From NCBI GenBank assembly GCA_933207985.1, contig OW240914.1:128565099-128629098 (forward strand): a stretch of DNA of 64,000 nt. Reading direction: 5' to 3'. The notes beneath the pieces are model-generated. The model was not told the DNA's origin. It saw nothing but the letters and a program-made list of their open reading frames with translations, and ran no database searches. Each line of letters begins with the position of its first letter. The first letter of the stretch is position 1. Origin of the DNA: Pelobates cultripes (Eukaryota > Chordata > Amphibia > Anura > Pelobatidae). Below are positions 36,201 through 48,600 of this stretch, in pieces. A program made the position numbers and the translations under genes.

Positions 36201-36629
36201 CCACGATGCAGCACCACATACAGCAGCTCTAGGAGCTAAGGAGAAGCAGGGGTGGGGTAAGTGCAGTCCGCTGTGAGTAACAAGATGTGGCATCTGGAGA
36301 GTGGCTGTCCCTCCGACGCCAGGCAGGCTTGCGGGCTGCAAGAAGTTGAGGGCATGTGTTCTGGGTCAGGACAATGCCAAATCTGGTACCATACAAGTCC
36401 CACGGGTCCCCACTGTGCATCTAATCTGATTTTGTGTTGATAAAGGCGAGATGGCATGCAGAAAAAATAAAAAGCTTACCGTAATTAGCTGGCTTTGGTC
36501 AGGAGCTGGCCTTGCAGGTGTCCGCTCTGCCTGACGGTCAGGCCCCGCGCCCCTATATATTGGGATTTTAATAGCCCTATGGGGTGAATAAATTATATTG
36601 ATTTAATATTTTGTCTGTTCCTATTATGG

Positions 36630-36677
<48 letters not shown>

Positions 36678-39600
36678 ATAAAAAATTGTGGTCTGAATCT
36701 TTTCTAAATAATATATATATTATTTAGAAAAGATTCAGACCACAATTTTTTTTATGTTGCAGTCTTATGCTACAATTGTTTAAATCTATATTTAATAACC
36801 CATAATAAGAAAGCAGAAAACTGATTTACAACTTAGCAAATTTAATAAAAAGGAAAAAATGTAATATCACAATGTCAAACTGATCCTTTGCCATTACACT
36901 TGAAATATGACACTTGTAGCCCAAATTAACAAGTGCTATGACACTTATTGCTGTGGTCTACAAATGGGGCTTCAACTAACTAATCGTATGCATAAAACAC
37001 TGTGTCTATCTTTACTATACTAGCATAGAGCCAGATATAATGCTGTATCCTTAAATCACCCCAGAGAGAACATAGTGTTCGCACACAGCCCCTTGTGCGT
37101 GGTTAGTTCCCATCAGCCTGAATTGTAAGATTGTGCTCATCCAATCTGAGTGTTTTGCTTTTGAAACATTAACATGTGCTTCAACTTTTTTTTTATGCTT
37201 TATTTATAAATGGCATTAGCATTGAAAACAATTACAGTCAAATAAAGAATGATGAAAACAATTAAAATGCCAATTTTCATTCACAAAAAGATCAAACATT
37301 AACATAAGAAGAATCGTTCATGGTTATTCACCAACGTGAGAATTAAATGCAAATTCAAAGTGAATTACAAAATTCAAGGAACACTGTGGGCATCAAAACA
37401 AATTCATCTATTAAGTTGTTATGGTGCCAGGAAGACCCTGGGTGTATTCTTACTTTCAAGGGTTAAAGGAACACTATAGTCACTTAAATTACTTTAGCTA
37501 AATAAAGCAGTTTTAGTGTATAGATCATTCCCCTGCAATTTCACTGCTCAATTCACTGTCATTTAGGAGTTAAATCACTTTGTTTCTGTTTATGCAGCCC
37601 TAGCCACACCTCCCCCGGCTATGACTGACAGAGCCTGCATGAAAAAAAAACTGGTTTCCCTTTCAAACAGATGTAATTTACCTTAAATAATTGTATCTCA
37701 ATCTCTAAATTGAACGTTAATCACATACAGGAGGCTCTTGCAGGGTCTAGCAAGCTATTAACATACCAGGGCTCTCTAAATAGGGCTCTCTTTACAGGGA
37801 GTGTTTATGGAAGGCTGTGCAAGTCACATGCAGGAAGGTGTGACTAGGGTTCAGAAACAAAGGGTTTTAACTCCTAAATGGCAGAGGATTGAGCTGTGAG
37901 GCTGCAGGGGCATGTTCTATACCAGTGATGGCAAACCTTTTTGAGCCCGAGTGCCCAAACAGCAATACATGCCAACTTTTTTTTCTCTCAAAGTGCCAAC
38001 ACGGCAATTAAACCTGAATACTGAGGTTTAAGTTTAGAAAAAACAACTCGTACAGTTGTCCGAACTAATTAACAACCTTTGTTTTAAAAGAACTGAACTG
38101 CTGAATACATACACACAGTCTGCTGAATACACACACACACACACAGTCTGCTAAATAAACACACACACACACAGTCCGCTGAATACATACACACAGACTG
38201 CTAAATACATACACAAACACAGTCCGCTGAATACACACACACACACAGTCCGCTGAATACACACACACACAGACTGCTGAATACACACACACACACACAC
38301 ATACTGCATTGAGGGGTGCAGTGTATGTGTTTGTGTGTGGGGTGATGTGTGTGTGGGGGGTGCTGTGTGTCTGAGGGTTGCTGTGTGTGTGTGTGTGAGG
38401 GGTGTTGTGCTGTGTGGGGAGGTAGGGGTGCTGTGCTGTGTGGGGGTAGGGGTGCTGGGCGGGAGTAAGGGTGCTGTGCTGTGGGGGGTATGGGTGCTGT
38501 GTGTGTGTTGTGGGGGTACGGGTGCTGTGTGTGCTGTGGGGGTAGGGGTGCTGTGTGTGTTGGGGGTAGGGGTTGCTGTGTGTGGGGGTAGGTGCTGTGG
38601 GGGTAGGGTGGGTAGGGGTAGAGGTGCTGTGTGTGTGGTGGGGGTAGAGGTGCTGTATGTGGTGGGAGTAGGGTGCTGCTGTGTGTGTGTGGGGGTAGGG
38701 GTGCTGGGTGTGGGGGAGGCTGTGGGTGCGGGGAGGCAGGTGGGGTACTGTGTGGGGAGGTAGGGGTGCTCTGTGGGGGTAGGGGTACTGTGTGGGGGGG
38801 GTGCTGTGTGGCTGGTAGGGGTGCTTTGTGGGGGTGGGATACTGTGTGTGTGTGGGGGGTGTTGTGTGGTGGATTAGGGGTACTGTGTGAGGGGTGGTAT
38901 GAGGGAGGGGTACTGTGTGTGTGGGGAAGGGGTACTGTGTGTGGGGGTGCTGTGGGGTGTGGGGGTTAGGGGTACTGGGGTGGGGTGTGTGTGGTAGGGG
39001 TACTGTGTGTGGGGTTAGGGGTGCTTTGGGGGGGGGCACTGTGTGTAGGGGAGGGTACTGTGTGTGTGGGGGTAGGGGTAATGTGTGGGGTAGGGTACTG
39101 CTGTGTGGGGGTAGGGAGGGGTGAGGGTTAGGATACTGTGTGGGGAGGGTACTGGTGCGTGGGAGGTAGGGGTGTTTTGTGGGGAGGTAGGGATACTGTG
39201 TGTGTGGGGGCGCTGTGTGAGGGTTAGAGGTATTGTGTGGGGGTTAGGGGTGCTGTGTGGGGTACTGTGTAGGGGTACTTTGTGGGGGTAGGGGTACTGT
39301 GGGGGGGGTACGTGTTTAAAAAAAAAAAAAGTATGCTACATTACTATCCCCCCTACCTTCTTTAATGAAGGAGGGGGGGGAGAGGCACAGCCAACCATGG
39401 ACGTCCGGTGGTGGTAAGTTCTGTAGGGAGAAGCTCCCCTGTCCTCCTGCATGATGCTGTGTGGAGCGTTGCCATGGTAACGTGCGGCAACGCTCCACAC
39501 ATCTTGCTCGCGGGAGGACAGGAGAGCTGCTCCACAGATCGTTCCCCCTGTCTCCTGACACGGAAGCAGAGTAGGCGTCTGCCGTTTCGGGCAGGCAGGT

Positions 39601-42600
39601 GCCTACTCTGCATTGATGGGGAACCTATGGCCACATGCCGACAGAGAGGGCATGGCGTGCCACGCGTGCCATAGGTTCGCCATCACTGTTCTATACACCA
39701 AAACTGATTCATTAAGCTAAAGTTGTTCAGGTGACTATAGTGTCCCTTTAAACTGTTTTCGAACGGGTTAACCGCAAAATTGCTGATCTCAGCTCCCCCT
39801 GGCGGCATCCGACTTCTGAAATTTTAGATACAGGAAACGTGGACTGCCGACGGGCGAGGGCACCACTGATTGGCTGAGAGCGGTCAGCTAGTGATTATTC
39901 ACCAACCACAATAACTCAGAGGTTGAAAATATGTCTAACTCTGTATATCAGTGATATAGCTCACTTCTTTACTAACATTTGGATTAGTAAGCTTCGTCTA
40001 CAACAGCGGTTTCCAAACTGTGTGCCGCACACAGGTGAGCCGCAAGATATTTTCCCGGTGCTATCATCATACTGTGCTCTCCCCTGCTGGCTCTGCAGGA
40101 CCGGAGGGGGGTCAGAGATCTCCCTCTCCGGCCTGCTCGCAGTGCAATGCTGGCAGAGAAGCGAAGGAGAGAGGACCTGGGGGAGCTCTAACCTGCAGCT
40201 CTGCCGGGTTCTCTTCTCGCTGTTACCATGGAAATGCTCCAAAACTCGCGAGAGTGAACTCTAGCAGCTCCTGAGGCTGCTAGAGTTCACTCTCACCACT
40301 GGGACCACCAAGCCACCAGGGATTGCAGGAAATGTTCCCACTCCCATGCAAAGGTAATTATTTATTTAAATTAAAAAAAAGTTTACTAATTAAAATAAAA
40401 AATATAATTATATGCCCTAATATCTCCCACAGTTACCCCCCATACACACACACACATATTACATTACCCCCTACACACTGCCCCCCCATACACACACACA
40501 CACTACCCCCCATACAAACACACACACACACACTAACCCCCATAAACACACACACACTAACCCCCCATAAACACACACACACACACTAACCCCCATACAC
40601 ACATACTGTACCCCTCACACAACCTGCCCCCACACACTGTACCCCTCACACACACACACACACACTACATTCTTCACACACACACACACTACATCCTTCA
40701 CAAACACACACTACATCCTTCACACACCCGTACACTCACTGCACACCACACACACATATGTGCACACTACTGCCCCTATCCCCTACTACAACCCCTATCC
40801 TGGCAGATCCCGGGTAAGTTGTCAAACTGTTCTTAAACAGTTAGAATACTTACTCTGTGAGGGCACTACTGGCACCATAACCACTACAAAGTGCTGTAGT
40901 GGTTATTGTGTCTGGATTGTTTCTTTAAATAATCTACTAATGCCCCTCCCAAGATTAGGTTCTGGATCTGCACTTGAATGGCATATGCCGCTGCGCTGTA
41001 CATATAAACAACCTAGGAAATTATTTTAACTTTGGGCGCCTTGGAAAAATATTGAAATATTAAGGGCGCCTTGAACCTAAACAGTTCGGGAACCAATGGT
41101 CTACAAGATTAAATGAGAGACAAAACTTTATGAAGTCACTCCCAACCAGCTCAAATATATACAGGGACCTACAAACATCAATGCACAGATAAAGCTGCAT
41201 GAATAATTAAAGGTAGATTAAGCAATTGCAGACTAATACGTTTTGATATACAAATACCGGGTTTTAGCCAGACACCTAGATTTATGGAATGTGGCATTGT
41301 GCCCACATGTAGTCATAATACTTACATTCTGCTGTCCTTTTGGGAATCTGTATTCCCTAAAATACTAGGAGTTTCCTAAAAAATACCCTCAAGCAGGATA
41401 CTGGAGGATTTTAATTTTTTATTTAAAATTTGTGCTACGTCTAGCACATGCTAATATTTATTATTTTACTCATCTTTATCTGAACCTTATTATTTTTTAA
41501 TTGGGTACCAAACAAAAAATCCCCAAGAAGGAGACTGTTTTCTGGTTTGTTTGAAACAGCTTCCAAGTTTGAGATATATTCTGTGCCCTGAGATTGTCCA
41601 GCTCCAAGATCCCACCCAAAAAATGCCAACTAGTTAACCCCTTTACATAAGGGTGTCACTGTCTACCACTCTCCTTCTCCCAGCTTCCTTTTGTTAACCT
41701 AAGTGTGCTTAAATCTGTACTGCATGGGTTTATTTTCCAGAACAAAATCATAAAATGTTAGTGCTGTATTTTCTATTTATTATACTCTGACCATTTAATG
41801 AACAGTAGCGAAATAAGATCCTCCCATTTTGAAGTTTCAATTTACTCTGTATTACAATCCCATGTTCATAAAGCGTACCTCTTAACTAAACAAGAATTCT
41901 GCACACAGTGAGGACTGCCACTCCCATCACTGTCAGCCAGGATTCACCTATAGTCGAGAACACCTAGAGTGGATGGCTTCCTAATCATTACCATTTGGTG
42001 TAAAAAAAAGTATTCTTTTACATTGCAAAATATGCACAAGTGTAAAGGGAATATTTAGGCACCATAACCACTTTTTAAACTATAAAGCCATTTACCGAGC
42101 CAGTCAGAAGTTCCATTCAGCCATTGAATAGTTTCAAAATATGAATTAAATGTATACTGCTAATGTGGAAATAAAACCCCAATAGTAGCAAAAGCCAATG
42201 GGGGGCAAAACCCACAGTTTAATGGTATTGTTTTTTTTTAATGGTGATGTTACAAACAACAACTTTGTTTACCCAGCAGATATGCTGGTAGAAGCACACT
42301 GCAGCAATGCATCTATGTATTCACAGAAATTGGAAGATAAAGAAACGTGTCAAGCAAACCTATAACTACCTTTCTTGGTTTCATGGATTAACTTCAGATT
42401 CAAATTAGAAGCACAGTTTATAAACATTCAACAAACAGGGGTGACGTTTCAAGGCCACGGTAAGTAGCTGCATGTCTTAAGGGCTCTGTTAGCGTCTCCT
42501 GCAATTAAAATAAAAAAAATTCCTGGACTCACAGAGACCCAGTAAAATAAATAAAAAAAATTATTATTAAATTTGGCAGAAATTGATGATGAGATGGGCA

Positions 42601-45600
42601 AGCAAAAAGAATGATCCATATTGAACAGCACATGATATATCATTATGGGGGTAAAGTTCAGATGGAGCCCAGTAAAACAGTCAGTGAAAATGCAAATAGG
42701 AAAACTGAAATTGGAAGGTTTGCAACTTGACTTATAACTTTTTTTTTTTTTTTTAAAAAGGTCTTACTTGTGGGGCAGTAGTAGAACACAAATAGGGGTT
42801 CGTTACAGTAGTAGGACACACATAGACAGTGAAATTCCACATGAAAATAAAACATTAGAATAAAAGAAAAATGAAATATAACAAACTTGACAGATGATGG
42901 TGGTAAATGAAGATCATAATGCTATTAGTTGAATACCCTCCCTGAGGGAGTCTAATTTCTATTAATATACTTTTGTGAAGGGAGTTTGGATTATGTGACT
43001 GCTATTACAATTATTTCCCCAACAGTCCCAATTTTAATGCTTTCCTATGGACGTTCTGCACGCTGGATGGGAATTTCGCATCCAGCGTCGCAGAAGCGCC
43101 TCTAGCGGCTGGATTAACCCTGAAACTGCTATGTTTACATCTGAAGGGTTAAAACCTGGGGGACCTGGCACCCAGACCACTTAATTGAGCTGAAGTGGTC
43201 TGGGTGACTATAGTGGTCCTTTAAAGTTGTTAACCTTTTTTCATAACTAAAATCTAAAATATTCCTTTTTTTTTTTTTTTTTTTAAGGAACACTATAGGG
43301 TCAGGAACACAAACATGTATTCCTGATCCTATATAGTGTTAAAACCACTGTAACGGCACCCCCAGGCATAAAAGGGGTTAAAAGCCGTTTAGGAGATATT
43401 CACCTTCCAGATATACAGGCAGCTACCAAAGACACCAATCCGCCGAACAGGAAACCATGTGAATGCCGTAAACAGCCGTATAGGAAAAACCATACGAATA
43501 GGTTTACACTCCTAGCAGTCGAACTGGAACAGCATATAATAAATCCCCCCAAGAACGAGACAAGGCTCTGTTTTGAGGGTCAAGCAGGAACAGACAGAGC
43601 TGTGGGTTTATTGTTCTTATATACACATTCTTACACATTAGTACCACCCACAGGGTTTTGGAAAACAACCAATAAACATGTACAATACACTCAGACACTC
43701 CCACACAAAATCCCCCCTCTGCCTGTGATACAATTACCTTACACCTTACACAGGCAGAGAAATACAGTTTTTCCACATAATTCATAATTTTAAAAGTATG
43801 CATCACATTCACATAAAACTTACATTTTCGGAATCAGCATACTCCAAATACAAACATACGCCAAAATCATACAAATTGGTCCAGTGGTTCAAACAATAGA
43901 TCGTAGTCCTTTGTGACTAAATGAAGCATGGCTTTTCTGCCCAAAACCAGTTCCACAGAGTCTTCTATCCTGGAGATAATTGGGAAGTAATCCAATTATC
44001 TCCAAGGACAGAGGCAAAACTCAATTGAACACATGGCAGCAAAAGACAATAAAATACATAAAAATATATAACTGTGCAGCCATTGCATAAAACAGGTACA
44101 TTCAACATATCCCTCAGATCTGAGCGCACATCATTACTGAATGGCGCTCAGATCACACACATACAGTTCAATTGCCATGGGGCCAAAGTCTTTCCCATAG
44201 TCTTTCATTATACGAATGGGCTCCATGGCATAGCTATCTGGGGTATCACCGCTCAAACAGGGCAAGCACCGAATGACCCGGCTTTCGTCTTTTTGCAGGG
44301 GAAAATCAAGCGTTTCAACATGGGGCCATAGTCTAAAGGCAGCAACCAGGCTTCTCCAATGCACAGTGGCGAGATTGGTCTTGTCACAACCACCATCTAA
44401 CCCCACAGTGGCGTACACACAATCCATGGGGCCCCGGTGCGAAACTGATCCGTGGGTCCCCCCCTCCCTCCCCTCATCCGTGCCCCCCCTATTCTCCTGA
44501 CACACACATAAACATACACCTAATGTCCCCCCCCCGGCCCCCACCCCTGAGCGGTGGGTGGGGGCCCTAAATACTAATAAGGGGGGCGACACCTAATGTC
44601 TTCTCCCCTAGCCCCCCAACCCTGAGCGGTGGGTGGGGGCCCTAAATACTAATAAGGGGGGGACCTAATGTCCTCCCCCCTGAGCGGCGGGTGGGGGCCC
44701 TAAATTGGAATAGGGGAGGGACCTAATGTCCTCCCCCCTGGCCCCCACCCCTGAGTGGTGGGTGGGGGCCCTAAATTGGAATAAGGGAGGGAGCTAATGT
44801 CCTCCCTCCTGGCCCCCACCCATGAGCGGCAGGTGGGGGCCCTAAATACCAATAGGGGGGACGACCTATTGTCGTCCTCCCCCCTGGCCCCCACCCATGA
44901 GTGGTGGGTGGGGATCCTAAATACTAATAAGGGGGGGGACCTAATGTCCTCCCCCCACCCCTGAGTGGCGGGTGGGGGCCCTAAATTGGAATAAGGGAGG
45001 GAGCTAATGTCCTCCCTCCTGGCCCCCACCCCTGAGCGGTGGGTGGGGGCCCTAAATACTAATAAGGAGGAGGGGACCTAATGTCCTCCCCCCTGGCCCC
45101 CACCCCTAAGCAGTGGGTGGGGGCCCTAAATACTAATAAGGGGGGGGACCTAGTGACCTTCCCCCGGCCCCCACCCCTGAGCGGTGGGTGGGGGCCCTAA
45201 ATACTAATAAGGGGGAGGGGACCTAATGTCCTCCCCCCTGGCCCCCACCCCTGAGCGGTGGGTGGGGGCCCTAAATACTAATAAGGGGGAGGGGACCTAA
45301 TGTCCTCCCCCCTGGCCCCCACCCCTAAGCAGTGGGTGGGGACCCTAAATACTAATAAGGAGGGGGACCTAGTGTCCTTCCCCCGGCCCCCACCCCTGAG
45401 CGGCGGGTGGGGGCCCTAAATTGGAATAAGGGGGACCTAATGTCCTCCCCTCTGGCTCCCACCCCTGAGCGGCGGGTGGGGGCCCTAAATATATATATTT
45501 ATATATACACATACATATACACACATATAATTATATATTTTTTTATTAACATTTATTTTTTATTTTACACTTGCAGGGATGCTGCCCGTCAGCATCCCTG

Positions 45601-48600
45601 TTGAGCGATCACATGGCCCCTGGGGTACTATAACCACTGCAGGTCTTAACAACACTATAGGGTCAGGAATATATGTTTGTGTTCCTGACCCTATAGTGTT
45701 CCTCTAATTGCAGTGTTGCACTTTAACCCTTTCCCACCGTTACGGCATTCTATGCAATCGCCATTTAAATGGCTTTTTTTTTTTAAATTATTATTCTTTA
45801 TTTTTGAACTGCATGAATACATCCTGGATATTAATCACAAAAGTTATAATCAAGAAAGAAGTGGAAATCCATGAAGCAAAACTGCACTTTTTGTTTGATA
45901 GGATGAAGCAAGATTAGATCAATGCATAGAGGTCAGAGTCATAGTTAAAGAACATTGATGCATGTCATATGCATTGGGACAGCAAAGGTAGTTTAAACAA
46001 GTTAAACAAATGTAGTTTTTCCACTGGTGAAAGCCACTGGAGCCCTCCGTAGCAGGTGCCAAAACCAGTCGCCATGGGACTAATGCTAGGGGCATTTATA
46101 CTTGTTAGCTGGTCTGAGTGACCCCTCAGCCCACTCCCCCTGCCCACCTGGCTGAGCATGATAGTGTGACATCCCAACATGATGGTAAGCCCAGCTTGTT
46201 CTGCACTGCCAGTCTCAGGTCACAGCGCAGCCCATTTCTTGCACCCACTGATCGAACGCTGTCAAGAGCCTGCATCAGAGTCCTTTCATAAATCAGACAG
46301 TAATGTGGGGTTTGTTCTCCTCGAGGCTCACTGCCCAGGTGAGTAGATGCTGGGGTGTCGGTGCTGGAATGTGGGTTGTAAGCCGCAGATAGTCCTTTTT
46401 CAGCTAGTGGACTGTCACAGTAGTGGTGGTAGGGAGCCCCTGAATGGGAGGGGAGATCCTTTCCCCCCAGGGTATCCGCATGCAGGCTGCTCAGCAAGGT
46501 CGGTCTCCTGGATGTATGGCTGGCGGCCATTTTAGCTTTACAGCACGGGATTCTGAGTATAGGGTGTGTTATAGCGTTTCTCTCCCCGCCGTTTTTGACT
46601 CTCCAGTGGGAACCGGGATAACCCCCCAGCCGGTCCAGGGGGGTGAAACGGGACCAGCAACCACATCAGAGACTGGTGTGTGAAAGACGGGGGAGAAAGT
46701 GGGGTGGCGGCTGTCCATCCTGTTCCTCTCTCGAGTAGGCCACAGACTCCAAAGTGCTTTATTGCCCTGCTGGCCTCTAAAAACTCCTGATCTCGGAGAC
46801 TGCTGCAGCACCAGCAGTCATGTGTTCACTGTGTTGTTGTTCTGGGCTCAGATTCAGTGTAGGAGTCGCAAATATTAGCTTATTTGGCTGAGTCCTTCAG
46901 GAGCCTCTCCTGCATGTGACTGGTCAACATGGCGGCCTAGCCCCGCTTGCCCCCTTAAATGGCCTTTAAAGCAGTTGTGGCACCATTTCTTAATTTCTCA
47001 CACTTTTTTTTTCATTTTCAGACCTAAAAAATTATGTGTCATATCTAAATATTTGAAATAAAAATCCTGTTTCTCCTGAACAAAATTATATAATAAATGT
47101 GGGTTCACTTAATATGAAAGAGGTGAATTATGAATTACCAGACATATAGTAAAATTGTAGGGTTTGTTTTGATTACATCAGAATGTGTATGTGACGGACC
47201 GCCTGGCACCTCGACCGGGTACCTCCATCAATCGCTGCTTCCTAGTACTTGCGAGCACCATAAGCACTGCACTGGAACACCATAACCACTGTAAACCCCA
47301 CGAACCACCGCAGCTTGGTTGGGGTCTCGCTGTCCTCCATCCACCCTGGACCCAAGACCCAGATCTAGCTTCCAGTGGGTAGACCTCTCCTAGACCAGAG
47401 AGCGTTGCAGGTAGGGATGTACATGGGAAAAATATTTGGTTCGGTATTCCACACTTCAGAACTTCGGCCCTTTGGGCAAGTATAGGGTTAGGGTTACCCT
47501 ACCCCTAATCCTACTCCAAGCACTAACCCTACCACAACCCCTAACCCAACCCTTTCCTGTTTTGCCACTTTTCAGAAATCCAAAGCACTTCAGCACTTCC
47601 GAAATTCAGCACTTCAGCAATTCGGTTCAGTATTCCGAAATTCGGCAATTTGGACATTCGTAAGCATCCGAATGTCCAAAATTCGTCAAAATTTGCATTC
47701 GGAACGAAACGGATTGCACATGTCTAGGAGAAGGAACAGCTCTTATAAGAGCTAGTGATTATACTCCTGGGGAGTATTGTGATATAGCAATCCCCAGAGT
47801 GAATGTAGTTCTCCAATCCCCCAAACATGAGCCAAGACTTCATGAAGGGGTAAACGAATGTCAATTTAATGGGAGCCACACTTGGCCTTTTATGACAATC
47901 CCCATGCAAGGAGTAAGCCCACCTAGACCTTGTTGGGGACTCCAACACAAAGACACAGACCAATAAGAACAGTGATTAAATGCCTGACACTCCCATAATA
48001 AACATACAATCCCTCCTCCCTGCTTGGGAGATAATTGGATAAGTAACTGTACTAATTCTAATCCTATTATCTCCTAGCACAGAAAAAAACATACTTTTTA
48101 AAACCACCCCAAAAGTACCCTAACAATACATAAAACCCTACATACCCTGATAGCCATGATCTGGGTGACCAACATATCCAAAAATCACCCAGATCAGTTC
48201 AGGGGTTCAGAAATTTCCTAGAAGTCATCTATTTGACCGACCGCAGGCATGGTCCCATAGCCGAAAATAGTTCCATAGAATCACGGCTAAGTGCCACGGA
48301 GGACCGGCCTGGGAACTGCAAAGTTTTCATGCCGAAAATAGTTCCAGGGCATTCGTCCCCTAAAGTCTATTTGCGGTTTTGGTCCATGTGAACAAGATGG
48401 CCGCCACCGCATGGTCGTCCATAGGAATTGTGGCCACCCAGGTGAACATTTAGACCAGAGGTGCAAATTGCAACAATGTATCAATTAAGAGCAAGAAATG
48501 GGTCGCAAGAGTATTCTGAGGACGGACAGCAGCTAAAATAGCCTGTCCTTCTGTGGGACCCGCTCAGAACTCAAGCTGGTTTAAGCTCAACTTGTGCCAT

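Larger units (their letters stand above)
37463..39751. mobile_element. T2-type MITE, subfamily A, split by a hAT element
   Basis: TTAAAGGAACACTATAGTCA at the left, ACTATAGTGTCCCTTTAA at the right. The 5' 460 bp closely match 317-780. The hAT element 37923-39688 sits inside it. Confidence 0.85.

Noticed and set aside
39001..39020. Telomere-like GGGGTTAGGGG as interstitial telomere
   Set aside because: Units vary and the dominant word is GGGGTAGGGGTGCTGTG, not TTAGGG; it is part of the hAT minisatellite.
38065..39039. Minus-strand open frame of 324 codons
   Set aside because: Translation of the GGGGTAGGGG/ACACAC array inside a hAT element; His-Pro-Thr repeats only.
44134..45029. Minus frames repeating the [10 protein letters not shown] peptide, as if a repeat protein
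   Set aside because: Read straight through the hairpin VNTR; unit lengths vary from 65 to 78 bp so the frame is not maintained across the array.
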